Position numbers and translations under genes: made by a program
NCBI RefSeq assembly: GCF_052072235.1
Contig: NZ_CM125436.1
Coordinates: 1,668,001-1,732,000, forward strand
Reading direction: 5' to 3'
Length of the DNA stretch: 64,000 nucleotides
Origin: Brevibacillus_D fluminis_A
GTDB taxonomy: Bacteria; Bacillota; Bacilli; Brevibacillales; Brevibacillaceae
Shown here: positions 1-8,938 of the stretch, piece after piece
Numbering within the stretch: the first letter of the stretch is position 1
Layout of the letters: each line of letters starts with the position of its first letter
Notes under the pieces: generated by a model
What the model was told of the DNA's origin: nothing
Database searches by the model: none
The model's input: only the letters and a program-made list of their open reading frames with translations

Positions 1-1173
1 ATCAACAGCGGTCATTCGCACCATCTGGAGCATTACCAAGGCAAAACGCTTGCAGATATTTTGAAGGAGCAGCTGGCTGCCGGACGTTTCCGCGCCACCA
101 CCTCCTATGAAGAAGCTGCGCAAGCGGTTTCCAATTATATTGTTACCGCAGGTTTGCCGGTTCACAACGGCGATCCTGATCTCAGCCAACTGAAAAGCGC
201 TGCACAAACGCTCGGTGCTGTCCTGAAAATTGGCGATACCGTGATGATTCGCAGTACCGTCGTGCCGGGTACAACCCAGGAAGTGATCCAGCCGATCCTC
301 GAAGAGGTGAGCGGGCTTGTCGCCGGTGTTGATTTTTATCTGACCTATTGCTCCGAGCGCATCGCGGAAGGGCGTGCCTTCGAAGAGTTTATGCATATGC
401 CGCTCGTTTTGGGCGGGATCAACGAAGCGAGCGTGGAAAAAGGAAAAGCGCTGCTTTCCTTCATCAATGATACCGAAATCACCGTGTCCGACATCCGCGT
501 GATTGAAACGGCAAAAGTCATCGAGAATATTCAGAGGGATGTCAATATTGCCATGGTGCAAGAGTTTGCCCGCTTTTCCGAAGCCTTTGGCATCGATACC
601 TTTGAATTGATCAAAGTGGCCAATACGCATACGCGCGTCAACCTGTTGACGCCGGGACCGGGCGTAGGCGGCTTCTGCCTGCCGAATGCGCTGCATTACC
701 TCATGCCTAAGGCAAAAGAGCTGGGCGTAGCTTTGCCGCTTTTGACGACGGCACGCAAGACGAATGACGCTGTGCCGGCAACGCTGGTCGGCATTTTGGA
801 AAAGGCGCTTGTCGCGTCGGGCAAGACATTGGCCAACAGCCGTGTCGCCGTGCTGGGGATCGCGATGAAAGATTTCTCCAACGACGACCGCGTAAGCCCG
901 GTTCACGACATCATCGACAGCCTGAAAGCCCAGCATGCCGATGTCGTGTCCTACGATCCGGCTGTACCAACAGCCCGTGAGCACAAGGTAGCAACGCTTG
1001 AAGAAGCGGTACGCGGCGCCGACGCTGTCATTTTGGCCGCGATCCAGAAAGAGTTCGCCGATCTCGATTGGGCGCATGTCGTCAGCCTGATGGGCAAATC
1101 GCCGATCCTGTTCGATCTGAAAAACCGCATTCCGCGCGAGCTGGATGCGACGGTAAACGTACTGCGCATTTGA
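1..1173 (+). CDS. Nucleotide-sugar dehydrogenase (UDP-Glc/UDP-ManNAc type), 5' end missing
   Basis: The reading frame is open from the first base, so the N-terminal NAD-binding Rossmann region lies outside the window; at least 390 codons are present. The middle segment matches the UDP-glucose/GDP-mannose dehydrogenase family: STVVPGTT, YCSERIAEG and the active-site loop GVGGFCLP with the catalytic cysteine codon at 676-678. The family performs a two-step NAD-dependent oxidation of a nucleotide sugar to the uronic acid. The loop reads GGFC where many members have GGHC, a mild deviation. Together with the glycosyltransferases, O-antigen-ligase-like gene and csaB that follow, it probably supplies an acidic sugar for an envelope polysaccharide. 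The exact substrate cannot be decided. A strong terminator follows within 30 bp. Confidence 0.9.
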   Translation: MNSGHSHHLEHYQGKTLADILKEQLAAGRFRATTSYEEAAQAVSNYIVTAGLPVHNGDPDLSQLKSAAQTLGAVLKIGDTVMIRSTVVPGTTQEVIQPILEEVSGLVAGVDFYLTYCSERIAEGRAFEEFMHMPLVLGGINEASVEKGKALLSFINDTEITVSDIRVIETAKVIENIQRDVNIAMVQEFARFSEAFGIDTFELIKVANTHTRVNLLTPGPGVGGFCLPNALHYLMPKAKELGVALPLLTTARKTNDAVPATLVGILEKALVASGKTLANSRVAVLGIAMKDFSNDDRVSPVHDIIDSLKAQHADVVSYDPAVPTAREHKVATLEEAVRGADAVILAAIQKEFADLDWAHVVSLMGKSPILFDLKNRIPRELDATVNVLRI

Positions 1174-1200
1174 GCAAGCAATAAAAGCATCTTATTACAG

Positions 1201-1235
1201 AAAAAAACCTTGCCGCGGCAAGGTTTTTTCTTTTT
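1201..1235. terminator. Bidirectional terminator between convergent genes
   Basis: The self-complementary 16-mer CCTTGCCGCGGCAAGG at 1208-1223 is flanked by seven A on the left and six T on the right. The stem with T-tracts on both strands can end transcription from both sides. It lies between the dehydrogenase (ends 1173) and the convergent aminopeptidase (ends 1243). Confidence 0.9.
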
Positions 1236-1242
1236 CATATCA

Positions 1243-2070
1243 TTACCAAAACTTCGCAACACCCGCGAGATTCAGCATCGCGCGCATCACTTTGTACATG
1301 TCATGCTGATCTTGGCACACGACAGATACCTCGGTCGTGCCGAGCTTGTATTCCGAACCTGGAACCAGTGCGGCCATCTCGGCTTGTCCGGCATGGGAGA
1401 ATTCGATCTTCAGCTCCAGCGGCGTTTCGGTGGTGAGCGGCTGAATCTCCTTGACGCGAGCGAGCGCTTCGATTGTTTTCGCCTTGATTTCCGCCTGGGC
1501 GGCAGACAATGGCAAACAGATGGCTGCCGTGCGGGAAGCGGCGGTTTTGACGATCGCGGTGCTGATGCCAGGGATCAAGCTTTTCGCTTCTTCCGCAATG
1601 TGGTCGTCGCCGGAAACCATGACGACCGGAACGCCCAGCAGGCCGGCATAAATCGCATTGAAGCCGAACTCGCCGACGACTTGTCCGTTCACATACATGT
1701 TTTTGATGACGCCGGACATTGTGTGACTGAGGACGCCAGGCGCGCCGTGGCGGGAATGGTAGCCGAGGAAGATGGCGGCGTCATAGGAGCTGTCCAGCCC
1801 ATGCATCATGGAGTAATCGCGGCTTGTACCGGAGAGCAGCTTGGCTTGCGGATGCAGGTTTTCGATCAGGACGTTGCGCATGTTGTCGTGGCTGTCAGCC
1901 ACAAGAATGTCGGTTACGCCCGCTTCCAGCGCGCCTTCAATCGCAGCGTTGGCATCTGCGGTCATGAATCGGCGGCCGCGATCGTAGTTGATGCCTCGAT
2001 CGGGATCGCAATAGGTAACATCGACAATGCCGGAAATCCCTTCCATGTCGATCGAGATAAAGAGTTTCAT
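1243..2070 (-). CDS. M55-family D-aminopeptidase, DppA-like
   Basis: The 275-residue product resembles DppA, a zinc-dependent D-aminopeptidase that in Bacillus releases D-amino acids from D-Ala-containing peptides. The N-terminus MKLFISIDMEGISG carries the Asp-x-Glu metal ligands; further hallmarks are ADSHDNMR, GYHSRHG and the GVPVVMVSGDD segment. I placed the start at the ATG at 2070, because an AAAGG Shine-Dalgarno lies 12 nt upstream and the family normally begins MKLxIS; a TTG at 2091 would add seven poorly conserved residues. It stands alone on the minus strand and does not sit beside dpp transporter genes as in B. subtilis. A role in recycling peptidoglycan-derived D-peptides is inference. 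Confidence 0.88.
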   Translation of the reverse strand: MKLFISIDMEGISGIVDVTYCDPDRGINYDRGRRFMTADANAAIEGALEAGVTDILVADSHDNMRNVLIENLHPQAKLLSGTSRDYSMMHGLDSSYDAAIFLGYHSRHGAPGVLSHTMSGVIKNMYVNGQVVGEFGFNAIYAGLLGVPVVMVSGDDHIAEEAKSLIPGISTAIVKTAASRTAAICLPLSAAQAEIKAKTIEALARVKEIQPLTTETPLELKIEFSHAGQAEMAALVPGSEYKLGTTEVSVVCQDQHDMYKVMRAMLNLAGVAKFW

Positions 2071-2171
2071 GCTTATGACACAACCTTTCAAAAATATTTC
2101 GAATTAATCTTCTCTTATTGCGACGGTTTGTGCAAGTAAAACGTTTGCTTTTTTTGCCAGTGGAAACAGAC

Positions 2172-2213
2172 AAACAAAAAAACAGAGGTACCGGTGAACG
2201 GTACTTCTGTTTT
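2172..2213 (-). terminator. Terminator of the glycosyltransferase gene
   Basis: AAACAGAGGTACCG (2180-2193) pairs with CGGTACTTCTGTTT (2199-2212) in a 14-bp stem with one G-U pair. On the minus strand it runs into a long T-tract (complement of the A-rich 2171-2182). The stem overlaps the glycosyltransferase stop codon by one base. Confidence 0.88.
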
Positions 2214-3375
2214 ATCGTGCAGCATCAGTCAACAATTTGCGGTACAGCTCCAGCGTCTGCCGAGCCATCTGGCTGATTGTGAACGTTTCCTCCACCTTGG
2301 CAAGGGCTGCGTCCGCGAGCTTTTCGCGCAATGCCGGGTCGGCTGCCAGCCTTTCCATCGCCCGCACCAGCTCTGCAACGGAGTTAGGGGGGATCAGCAG
2401 ACCGTTTTGATCCGGGAAAACCAGTTCTTTCACGCCGCCTACGCTTGTGGCAATCACGGGCACTTCCGCTGCCATCGCCTCGATGATGGTGTAGCCCATG
2501 CCCTCATACAAGGAAGAGTGCACGAACGTATCGAACGCGTGCAGGACAGTTGGAATGTCCTGACGGAAGCCGGGGAAACGGACGTACTCGGACAAATTCA
2601 GCTTCGCCGTCAACTCCTCCAGCCGCGTCCGTTCCGGTCCGTCGCCGACAAGCACGAGCCGGTAGGGGACCGCCCCTTTTTCAGCGGCGATCAGCTGCGC
2701 AAATGCTTCCAGTATCAAATGCAAGCCTTTCACCGGAACAAACCGCGCCATTGTGCCGAATATGAAGGCGTCCTGCGGCAAGTTCCATTCCGCAAGCAAC
2801 CGCTTGCGATCGGATTCTTTCAGCTGTGTCTGGCGAAACGGAGAGAGATCGATCCCGTTGAAAATCAGGCTGATCGCATCGGGTGCGACGCGGTCTTGAC
2901 GCAGCAGTTCGCCGATGGCCCCGCTGATCGCGATGTAATGCTTATTGTAATGACGGGTGAGCCGTTCCATCCACGATACGGCAAAATAGGCAAGCTTGCT
3001 GTGATAATCGTAGCGAAGGTTGCTATGTACGGTCGTGACGAGGACGGGAACCGAATGCTTGACGGCCAGCCGGGTAAAAAAGTTGGCTTTGATCCCGTGC
3101 GTATGGATAATATCCGGTTGATATGTATGGACCGCTTGCTTGATGCCCTGCAAAAGGCGCAAGTCAAAACGGCCGAATTGATGTAAAGGAATGACCTCGA
3201 TATTGGCCTCCCGCAGCCGGGAAGCGAAAACGGAATCATAGAAGCAGACAACAGCAACCTGCGCCTCTTCTTCCGGAAAGGCTTGTATCAGGTTGAGTAT
3301 ATGCTGTTCAGCGCCACCAAACTCTCCTCCCCCGATGACGTGGAGGATACGTAATTTGCTATTCATCGAATCCAC
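2212..3375 (-). CDS. GT4-family glycosyltransferase
   Basis: The product (387 residues from a GTG at 3375) is a GT-B fold glycosyltransferase. The N-terminal half opens with LRILHVIGGGEFGGAEQHI, typical of GT4 enzymes acting on polysaccharide or teichoic/teichuronic-type chains. The C-terminal half carries LVGDGPER and the donor-site EGMGYTIIEAMA motif with its conserved glutamates. No signal peptide is evident, so it is cytoplasmic or membrane-peripheral. A GGAAAGG Shine-Dalgarno lies 5 nt before the GTG; an ATG three codons later (3366) is an alternative with poorer spacing. It is divergent from the next glycosyltransferase (3491), suggesting a shared regulatory interval. Donor and acceptor are unknown. 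Confidence 0.88.
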   Translation of the reverse strand: MDSMNSKLRILHVIGGGEFGGAEQHILNLIQAFPEEEAQVAVVCFYDSVFASRLREANIEVIPLHQFGRFDLRLLQGIKQAVHTYQPDIIHTHGIKANFFTRLAVKHSVPVLVTTVHSNLRYDYHSKLAYFAVSWMERLTRHYNKHYIAISGAIGELLRQDRVAPDAISLIFNGIDLSPFRQTQLKESDRKRLLAEWNLPQDAFIFGTMARFVPVKGLHLILEAFAQLIAAEKGAVPYRLVLVGDGPERTRLEELTAKLNLSEYVRFPGFRQDIPTVLHAFDTFVHSSLYEGMGYTIIEAMAAEVPVIATSVGGVKELVFPDQNGLLIPPNSVAELVRAMERLAADPALREKLADAALAKVEETFTISQMARQTLELYRKLLTDAAR

Positions 3376-3490
3376 CCGAACCTTTCCAAACAGACCATTT
3401 CCAATATAGCAGATGGTGATTACATTCGCAATAACACGCGAGATATGGTATGGTTATCAGTGAAATTTTTGCACAGGGAAGGTTAGTCCA

Positions 3491-4891
3491 ATGACAAAGA
3501 AACAGTTGCTGATGGTTTGCTATGGGTTCCCGCCGATCGGCGGCGGAGGAGTTCCCCGCCCGTTGAAGATGGCGAAGTATTTGGGCGATTTTGGCTGGGA
3601 TGTGACGGTTTTGACCGTGGAGCCCGGCTACCATGCAACGCTTGATCATAGTCTTTTGCAGGAGGTTCCGCCTTCTGTGCGGATCGTGCGCGCCAAGGAA
3701 TGGAAAGTTTTCGCCAGAGGAGGGGCAGCTGCGCCAACGCCAGCTGCGCAGTCTCAAGGAGCGAATCCCGCTGCTCCATCCGCCAAAGCGCGCTTGAAAA
3801 AAACGATCGTTGCTTTTTTGAAAAAAGTGAAGCCTTACTTCATGATACCAGACGATCAAATCCTTTGGTATCCACAGGCGGTAAAAACAGGGCGGGAATT
3901 GATGAAGCGGGAGAAATTCGACGCGATTTTTTCCACCTCCGGGCCTGCAACCAACCATCTGGTGGCCAAAAAGCTTGCAGATGAGTTCGGCTGCAAATGG
4001 ATCGCGGACTTCCGCGACCCGTGGACGCAAAACATGCATCAGACCGGCATCGAATGGCGGGAAGCGCTGGAGGAGCGGCTGGAGCGAGGCGTCATGGCGA
4101 GAGCCGATGTCGTGACGACGGTAACGGCGACGTTCGTGGAGATGTTCCGCGAGAAGTATGGAGACACGATCAAGGCGATGAAGCTGATTTACAACGGCTT
4201 CGACCGCGCCGATTTTGCCAACCTGCAGCCGCAATTCGAAGTGCCGGACCGATTCCACGCTGTCTATGCGGGCATTTTGTACCAAAAGCGCAATCCGCGC
4301 CTGCTGCTTGAAGCCGTGCGCGAATTGATCGATGAGGGCCGTGTGGAACAGTCTGACATCCTGTTCAGCTTTGCAGGTGTGTTCGATTATCCAGGCTACT
4401 CGGAAAACCGGGATTGTGTCGAAAGGCTGCAGCTTGGGGAGCAGGTTCGCCTGCTGGGCAATTTGCCGCACAAACAGGCGCTTGGGCTGATGAAGGGCGG
4501 AGATGCCCTGTTGCTGGTCGGCGACGTATCGGCGGATGCCGGTGCCTATATCCCGGGCAAGCTTTATGAATACATGGGAATCGGCAAGCCGATTTTGGCG
4601 CTGAACATGGCGGGAGAGGCGACCGAGATCATCCAGCAGTTCCAGTTGGGTGAGGTGTGCGACCCGACGGACAAAGCCCAGATCAAGCAAGCGTATCTCG
4701 CTCTGTATCAAGCGTGGAAGGCGCAGAGAGCGCAGCAAGCCGCAGGCGGGGCAGAAGGAGCCGCACGCGACGATGCGAGCTTCTACGAGCGTGTGAAGCG
4801 CTATGAGCGGCGGTATCAGGCGGAACAGCTCGCCCTTGAGCTGGACAAGCTCGTTCTTGCGGAACAAACGAAAAAACCCTCGCGTGCGTGA
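3491..4891 (+). CDS. GT-B glycosyltransferase (glycan biosynthesis)
   Basis: This 466-residue protein starts at an ATG preceded by GGGAAGG. Its first 30 residues (LLMVCYGFPPIGGGGVPRP) are typical of GT4-like enzymes with a glycine-rich acceptor loop near the N-terminus. An Ala/Pro-rich, poorly conserved stretch around residues 75-100 precedes a basic helix. The C-terminal domain contains YAGILYQKRNPRLLLEA and the donor-binding region PGKLYEYMGIGKPIL. The C-terminal 40 residues are Ala/Arg/Lys rich and may be a flexible tail. Context suggests envelope polysaccharide assembly; the specific linkage cannot be read. Its stop codon lies inside the terminator hairpin that follows. Confidence 0.85.
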   Translation: MTKKQLLMVCYGFPPIGGGGVPRPLKMAKYLGDFGWDVTVLTVEPGYHATLDHSLLQEVPPSVRIVRAKEWKVFARGGAAAPTPAAQSQGANPAAPSAKARLKKTIVAFLKKVKPYFMIPDDQILWYPQAVKTGRELMKREKFDAIFSTSGPATNHLVAKKLADEFGCKWIADFRDPWTQNMHQTGIEWREALEERLERGVMARADVVTTVTATFVEMFREKYGDTIKAMKLIYNGFDRADFANLQPQFEVPDRFHAVYAGILYQKRNPRLLLEAVRELIDEGRVEQSDILFSFAGVFDYPGYSENRDCVERLQLGEQVRLLGNLPHKQALGLMKGGDALLLVGDVSADAGAYIPGKLYEYMGIGKPILALNMAGEATEIIQQFQLGEVCDPTDKAQIKQAYLALYQAWKAQRAQQAAGGAEGAARDDASFYERVKRYERRYQAEQLALELDKLVLAEQTKKPSRA

Positions 4892-4905
4892 GGGTTTTTT
4901 CGTTT
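4866..4905. terminator. Bidirectional terminator overlapping a stop codon
   Basis: A perfect 16-bp stem, AAACGAAAAAACCCTC (4866-4881) with its complement at 4890-4905, encloses an 8-nt loop. The TGA stop of the upstream glycosyltransferase occupies 4889-4891, at the loop/stem boundary. T6 tracts exist on both strands, so it also serves the convergent gene ending at 4920. Confidence 0.92.
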
Positions 4906-4919
4906 GCCTTATTTCGACC

Positions 4920-6242
4920 TTATTTCGATTCGCCGTTCAAATAATTGAAGAACGGCTGGTCTACCCAGAACTGGTAGGAGGTGACGGAGACGCTTGGATC
5001 GATCTTTTTGAAGCCGGCGGCGACGTCAGCAGCTTTGTCGTTGAGCGAGAACGACTGCGCGATGTAGTGGTCTTTTGCGATGTAATTGTTCGTGATTTTT
5101 TGGTAGCCTTTCAGTTCGTTCGCAGAGTAGTAGAGCGGCTGCCACCAGGAAGCGTAAATCAGGCCTTTTGGATTTTCTTCATTTTTCTTCGCAAACTTGT
5201 TGATTACGGCATCGAATGCTTCCTTGTCGGCAGCTGTCGCGAATTCAAAGCTCAGGTCATACTCCTTGGAGTAGGCGATGTAATTGCCGTTCTCGATTTG
5301 CACCACTTTATAGTCAGGGGTTTGTGTCGGCTCGCCCCATTCTTTCAAATAAAGGAATGCGGATGTTTTTGGCTCAAACTGAACTTTGGCATCCAGCCCT
5401 TCGCTTTTGAGCAAACCGATCAGCTGGATCGCGTGCGTGATGTCGCTGTGGCCGTAGGTCAGGGAGCGCGCTGGGTCAAAATTGGCGTTGAAACGGCTGT
5501 CTTTCAGGTTATAACCGGTCACCAGGCTTTGTTTTACCGCTTGATCGACAACTTTGCGCAATTCCGGCGCATCGATCAGGCTGGACGCTGTCCATGCTTG
5601 ATACACTTTGCCGTAGATGTCGCTGTCGCTGACATAGCCCAAATAATGCTTGTACGCGCCGGTAAAGGAAAGCGCCTTGCCGATCAGCGTGCTTGCCAAT
5701 TCAGCTGTCGCAGGCTTTTTGTCAGCCAGCAAACCGTAGTAGGAAGCAGGGACGAGGTTCGTGTCGATCGCTGCCGCGATCTCCTGTGCGGCGGCAGGTG
5801 CCAGAGCTTGTCCGTTTACGTTTGCTTTCGCCAGCGATTTCGCTACTTTTTCTTGCGGGTAGGAATAAGCGAGTTCCTTCAGACCAGCTGCGCGCACAGC
5901 CAGCGAAACCGCATCAGCAGCAGTCAAGGCGCTGTCTGCTTTCGTGTCGGACGAAAGAGCGGTTTTTTCAATTTTCAGCGCTTTCGCCAAAGCGTCGATG
6001 TAGCTCGCTTTCGTAAGGGAAGCGGAAAATTGAATGTCGTAATTTTCTTTCAGGTAAGCGGCGTAGTTTTCAACTGCTGCTGGTGTTACTGCAGCTGCTG
6101 CGGTAGGCGCAACGGTCGTTTGCGCGAATGCGCTTGTTCCTGTGCCGAGCGAAGAAAGCAGAATCGCGGAGGCGAGCGCCGTGCTCATCCACTTGTTGGT
6201 CTGGCGTTTTTGTCCTGTGGAAAACTTGTTCAAAGCTGTCAT
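4920..6242 (-). CDS. Secreted protein of unknown function
   Basis: The 440-residue product begins with a basic n-region and a hydrophobic stretch (ALASAILLSSLGTGTSAFA) consistent with Sec-type signal peptide cleavage near residue 40. A short Ala/Thr/Pro-rich linker follows. Residues about 55-160 are helical and Ala-rich, with a spacing (AAYLKENYDI, TAADAVSLAVRAAGL) faintly resembling S-layer-homology-type repeats, but no TRAE-like motif is visible and I do not assign SLH. The C-terminal part is aromatic-rich and globular. An excellent GGGGGAGAG ribosome-binding site precedes the ATG. It is monocistronic between two terminators, in an envelope-polysaccharide neighbourhood. Function not recognised. 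Confidence 0.8.
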   Translation of the reverse strand: MTALNKFSTGQKRQTNKWMSTALASAILLSSLGTGTSAFAQTTVAPTAAAAVTPAAVENYAAYLKENYDIQFSASLTKASYIDALAKALKIEKTALSSDTKADSALTAADAVSLAVRAAGLKELAYSYPQEKVAKSLAKANVNGQALAPAAAQEIAAAIDTNLVPASYYGLLADKKPATAELASTLIGKALSFTGAYKHYLGYVSDSDIYGKVYQAWTASSLIDAPELRKVVDQAVKQSLVTGYNLKDSRFNANFDPARSLTYGHSDITHAIQLIGLLKSEGLDAKVQFEPKTSAFLYLKEWGEPTQTPDYKVVQIENGNYIAYSKEYDLSFEFATAADKEAFDAVINKFAKKNEENPKGLIYASWWQPLYYSANELKGYQKITNNYIAKDHYIAQSFSLNDKAADVAAGFKKIDPSVSVTSYQFWVDQPFFNYLNGESK

Positions 6243-6385
6243 GTTCTCTCTCCCCCAATTAGAAAACTTGGCTTGGCCAAGCTGTTGCGCCGACAGAGTA
6301 TCCGGGATGAATAAAACCGATAAAAATAGTCGGCATTAGTATTGTTGACTAGGTTAGCATGTTTTTCCTCAACTGTCAACGCAAT

Positions 6386-6416
6386 GCAAAAGAGCCGCCA
6401 GAAATTTTCTGACGGC
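6386..6416 (-). terminator. Probable terminator after the lipoprotein gene
   Basis: GCCGCCAGAAA (6394-6404) pairs with TTTCTGACGGC (6406-6416) with one mismatch. On the minus strand it is followed by TCTTTTGC. It lies 38 bp beyond the lipoprotein stop codon. Confidence 0.6.
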
Positions 6417-6453
6417 CCGCGAAATGAGCAGAACGGTTATGTTTGCTTCCCAA

Positions 6454-7293
6454 TTAATAAAGCAGATACTTCTCCACTTCGCTGATGTCGGGGAGCTTGA
6501 TGCCCGGATCGTTGTATTTGAAGAAGGTGTAGTTCACTTCCTGGTCCATGTATCCGGCACCTGGGAGCGGGATGATGATCCACGTCTGATATTTGAAAAT
6601 CAGGTCGGAATCTTCTTTTTCGCTGTCCGTTTTGCCTTCGTTGCTGACCCAGATGGTGGTTTTGATCGTCGATTGCTTCAAAAGCTCTTGCATGTCAGGG
6701 CGATCCGCGATCTCTTTTTTCAAGTCGCCAAACAGGTCGCTCTTGCTGCCAGCCAGCCATTGTGCGCCGCTGATCTTGATCTGGAAGGGCGTCGTGTCCA
6801 CACCCATGATCTTTTCACTCGGCAGCTGCACCGCATCGGTCAGGAACGGAAGCCAATCGTCAAAGCCCTTCCATACGTCAAAGGAAAGCGGCTGCTCTTG
6901 CGCCGTAATCCAATAGTCGCCGTTGCGCAAATACGTTTTATCGTGATAGCGGTAATATTGATACGGCTGTGCCGCAATGCGCGCATTGACCAGATAGCCC
7001 TCCGGCTTGCTGACGATGCCATCGAACATGCTGGTCGTCGTCCGGGACAGGATGGTGTTTTTCACATAACCGGTATACCAGAACTTTTGCGCTTTCGGAT
7101 CGGTTTCAGCCTTTTCAATTGCCTTTTTCAGCCGTTCGACCGCGAGCGGTCCTGCCGGCGTCCCGATATCGGTGGGAGCGGACGGCGTGTTTGCTTTCAA
7201 CTCCTTCACGGCTGAAGGGTAGGTGCAGCCGCCCAGCAGGAACGCGACCGACAAGCAGACGGGAGCCATACGGCGGATTGCTTTAGGAAACAT
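6454..7293 (-). CDS. Putative lipoprotein of the O-antigen-ligase/VCBS operon
   Basis: The 279-residue product has a type II signal peptide ending in the lipobox LLGGC, with the lipidated Cys at residue 23, so it should be anchored on the outer face of the membrane. The remainder (KAETDPKAQKFWYTGYVKNTI onward) looks globular, rich in Tyr/Trp, and is not a family I can name. A DUF with a LolA/RseB-like fold is conceivable but unproven. An AAGGAGG Shine-Dalgarno lies 7 nt before the ATG. The start overlaps the end of the VCBS gene by 11 nt, implying translational coupling as the third gene of an operon. Its constant pairing with a VCBS protein would suggest a joint extracellular role. Confidence 0.8.
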   Translation of the reverse strand: MFPKAIRRMAPVCLSVAFLLGGCTYPSAVKELKANTPSAPTDIGTPAGPLAVERLKKAIEKAETDPKAQKFWYTGYVKNTILSRTTTSMFDGIVSKPEGYLVNARIAAQPYQYYRYHDKTYLRNGDYWITAQEQPLSFDVWKGFDDWLPFLTDAVQLPSEKIMGVDTTPFQIKISGAQWLAGSKSDLFGDLKKEIADRPDMQELLKQSTIKTTIWVSNEGKTDSEKEDSDLIFKYQTWIIIPLPGAGYMDQEVNYTFFKYNDPGIKLPDISEVEKYLLY

Positions 7294-8926
7294 GACGGAA
7301 CCTCCTTACCAGGCCGTAGCCGACAAGCGCTGCAAACAGCAGAATGACGATCCACATCACCGGCACATTGTGCTGTTTCAAGACGAGCACCTGATGCGTG
7401 CCGTAAATGGATGCGACGATTTCATTTTGCTTGTCGCCGTCGACATCGCCGATCTGTACGTTGATCAGCGGCAAATAAATTTTCCACGTTTGCTCAAGCC
7501 CTTGCGGCGTATAGTGGAAGCCGGCCAAATAGCGCAAGTAGTAGCTGCTGACCCAGCTCTTCGCCTTGGCGATGATCTCCGGCTGGGGATCGTTGCCCAC
7601 GGTGGCGAAATTGGAGAAGCGGAACGCTTTATCGTTCGGAGCGCTGACCCACAGGACGTCCCACTTGCCATCAGCCAGCGGTTTGAGCACATAGGATGGC
7701 GTATTGGCCACCAGCATCTCGTCTACATTGTCGTGATCGATGTCTGCCACGATGATATCGCTGGTCGCCAGACCGTTGATTTCTTTACGCAGGATCGTAT
7801 ACGCATCCTGTGTCGTGCCGTTCGGGTTGACGGTCATCACCGTCAAGTTTTCTCCGAGCAGGATCAAGCCTTCCTTGCCGCCGGGCAGCCGCATCGTATC
7901 GAGCAGCTTGGTCGCGGTGGTCGGGGTTGAAAAGGCGACGCCATCAAATGTCCCGCTCAGCTTGCCGGCGCGGATGGACAGGTTGGCGAACTTGGACCCG
8001 TGGCCAAACGTGGAGCGGCTGTCCATCTGGCCGTTGCGCTCGGAGAGTACCTTGTCGATGTTCACCATATCCAAAAGGAACGCGCGGTACGGTGCTGTCC
8101 CGGCCTGCATCATGCCCTCGGAGTAAGGCTGGCGCTGCACGTTCGGCAGAAGCTGATCGCCTTTCATCATATAGTAAGGGAAACCAGGATAGTCGACCGG
8201 CATTTGCTCCTTGATCGCAGCCATGTCCTGGGCCGAGACTTGCTCATTTGGAATCCGCACCATCTCACCGTTTTTGTAGGTGTAAATGTACATGCTGACC
8301 GGCTCGGTTTTCAGCTTGACGATTTTTTCGGCGAGCGCGAGTTTTTCTTCCGGCGTCTCCGGCTTTGGTTCCTCTTCCGGCAATGGCGGCACCTCGTCCT
8401 TGTTGCCGTAGGTGATGATCTCCATTTTGCCGTCATGGTCGACGTCATACAGGGTGATCGGGAAAAAGTCGGCCCATTCGCCTTGGTACAGCTTGGGCGA
8501 TTCCCATTTGACGTAGAAATGGTTCAGCACCGCCAAATTGTCGCGGTTAAACGTAAAGTTGCCGAGGAAAGCTATCAAAAGCAGCGCGATGATCGCATTC
8601 CAGCGCAGTTTGCCGTATAGCTTGGCCAAAATGACGATGACCAGCGTCGAGCCGATCACGCCTTGAATGATATGCTTCATCTGATCGGTTTCCAGCGTCT
8701 TGAACGCGCGGTCCAGAAGCAAGAAGCCGATGGTAAAGACAGCAACCTCTTTGCGATGCTCCGGGCGGATCAAGTACAGCCCCAAAATGAGCACAGGGAC
8801 AAAAACGATCAGCGCGATCCAGGAGCCGTCAAGGAACGCCACCTTGATCACCAGATGGTACACAAGGAACAGAATTGCGGCATAAACCGCCCATAATAAT
8901 GTTTGTAAACGGAAAATGTTGCGCAT
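7283..8926 (-). CDS. Membrane-anchored protein with VCBS/FG-GAP-type repeats
   Basis: The 547-residue product begins with about five hydrophobic segments (residues 8-115), continues as a long extracytoplasmic domain and ends in one transmembrane helix followed by a short basic tail. The outer domain contains calcium-binding-like loops typical of FG-GAP/VCBS beta-propeller blades: DVDHDGKMEIIT, ADIDHDNVDEML and GDVDGDKQNEIV. Such propellers often bind ligands or polymers outside the cell. A Pro/Glu-rich linker lies around residues 175-195. AGGAGGGG precedes the ATG, and the gene starts 12 bp after the O-antigen-ligase-like stop codon. A role in glycan export, attachment or sensing is inference from context. 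Confidence 0.8.
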   Translation of the reverse strand: MRNIFRLQTLLWAVYAAILFLVYHLVIKVAFLDGSWIALIVFVPVLILGLYLIRPEHRKEVAVFTIGFLLLDRAFKTLETDQMKHIIQGVIGSTLVIVILAKLYGKLRWNAIIALLLIAFLGNFTFNRDNLAVLNHFYVKWESPKLYQGEWADFFPITLYDVDHDGKMEIITYGNKDEVPPLPEEEPKPETPEEKLALAEKIVKLKTEPVSMYIYTYKNGEMVRIPNEQVSAQDMAAIKEQMPVDYPGFPYYMMKGDQLLPNVQRQPYSEGMMQAGTAPYRAFLLDMVNIDKVLSERNGQMDSRSTFGHGSKFANLSIRAGKLSGTFDGVAFSTPTTATKLLDTMRLPGGKEGLILLGENLTVMTVNPNGTTQDAYTILRKEINGLATSDIIVADIDHDNVDEMLVANTPSYVLKPLADGKWDVLWVSAPNDKAFRFSNFATVGNDPQPEIIAKAKSWVSSYYLRYLAGFHYTPQGLEQTWKIYLPLINVQIGDVDGDKQNEIVASIYGTHQVLVLKQHNVPVMWIVILLFAALVGYGLVRRFRHVS

Positions 8927-8938
8927 CGCGTTCCCCTC

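Noticed and set aside
1210..2139. Long plus-strand ORF opposite the DppA-like gene
   Set aside because: It is antisense to a clearly conserved protein, has no ribosome-binding site and a skewed composition; a by-product of GC-rich codon use.
3359..4867. 502-codon minus-strand ORF opposite a glycosyltransferase gene
   Set aside because: Its translation shows no family features and the plus strand codes for a clear GT-B enzyme.
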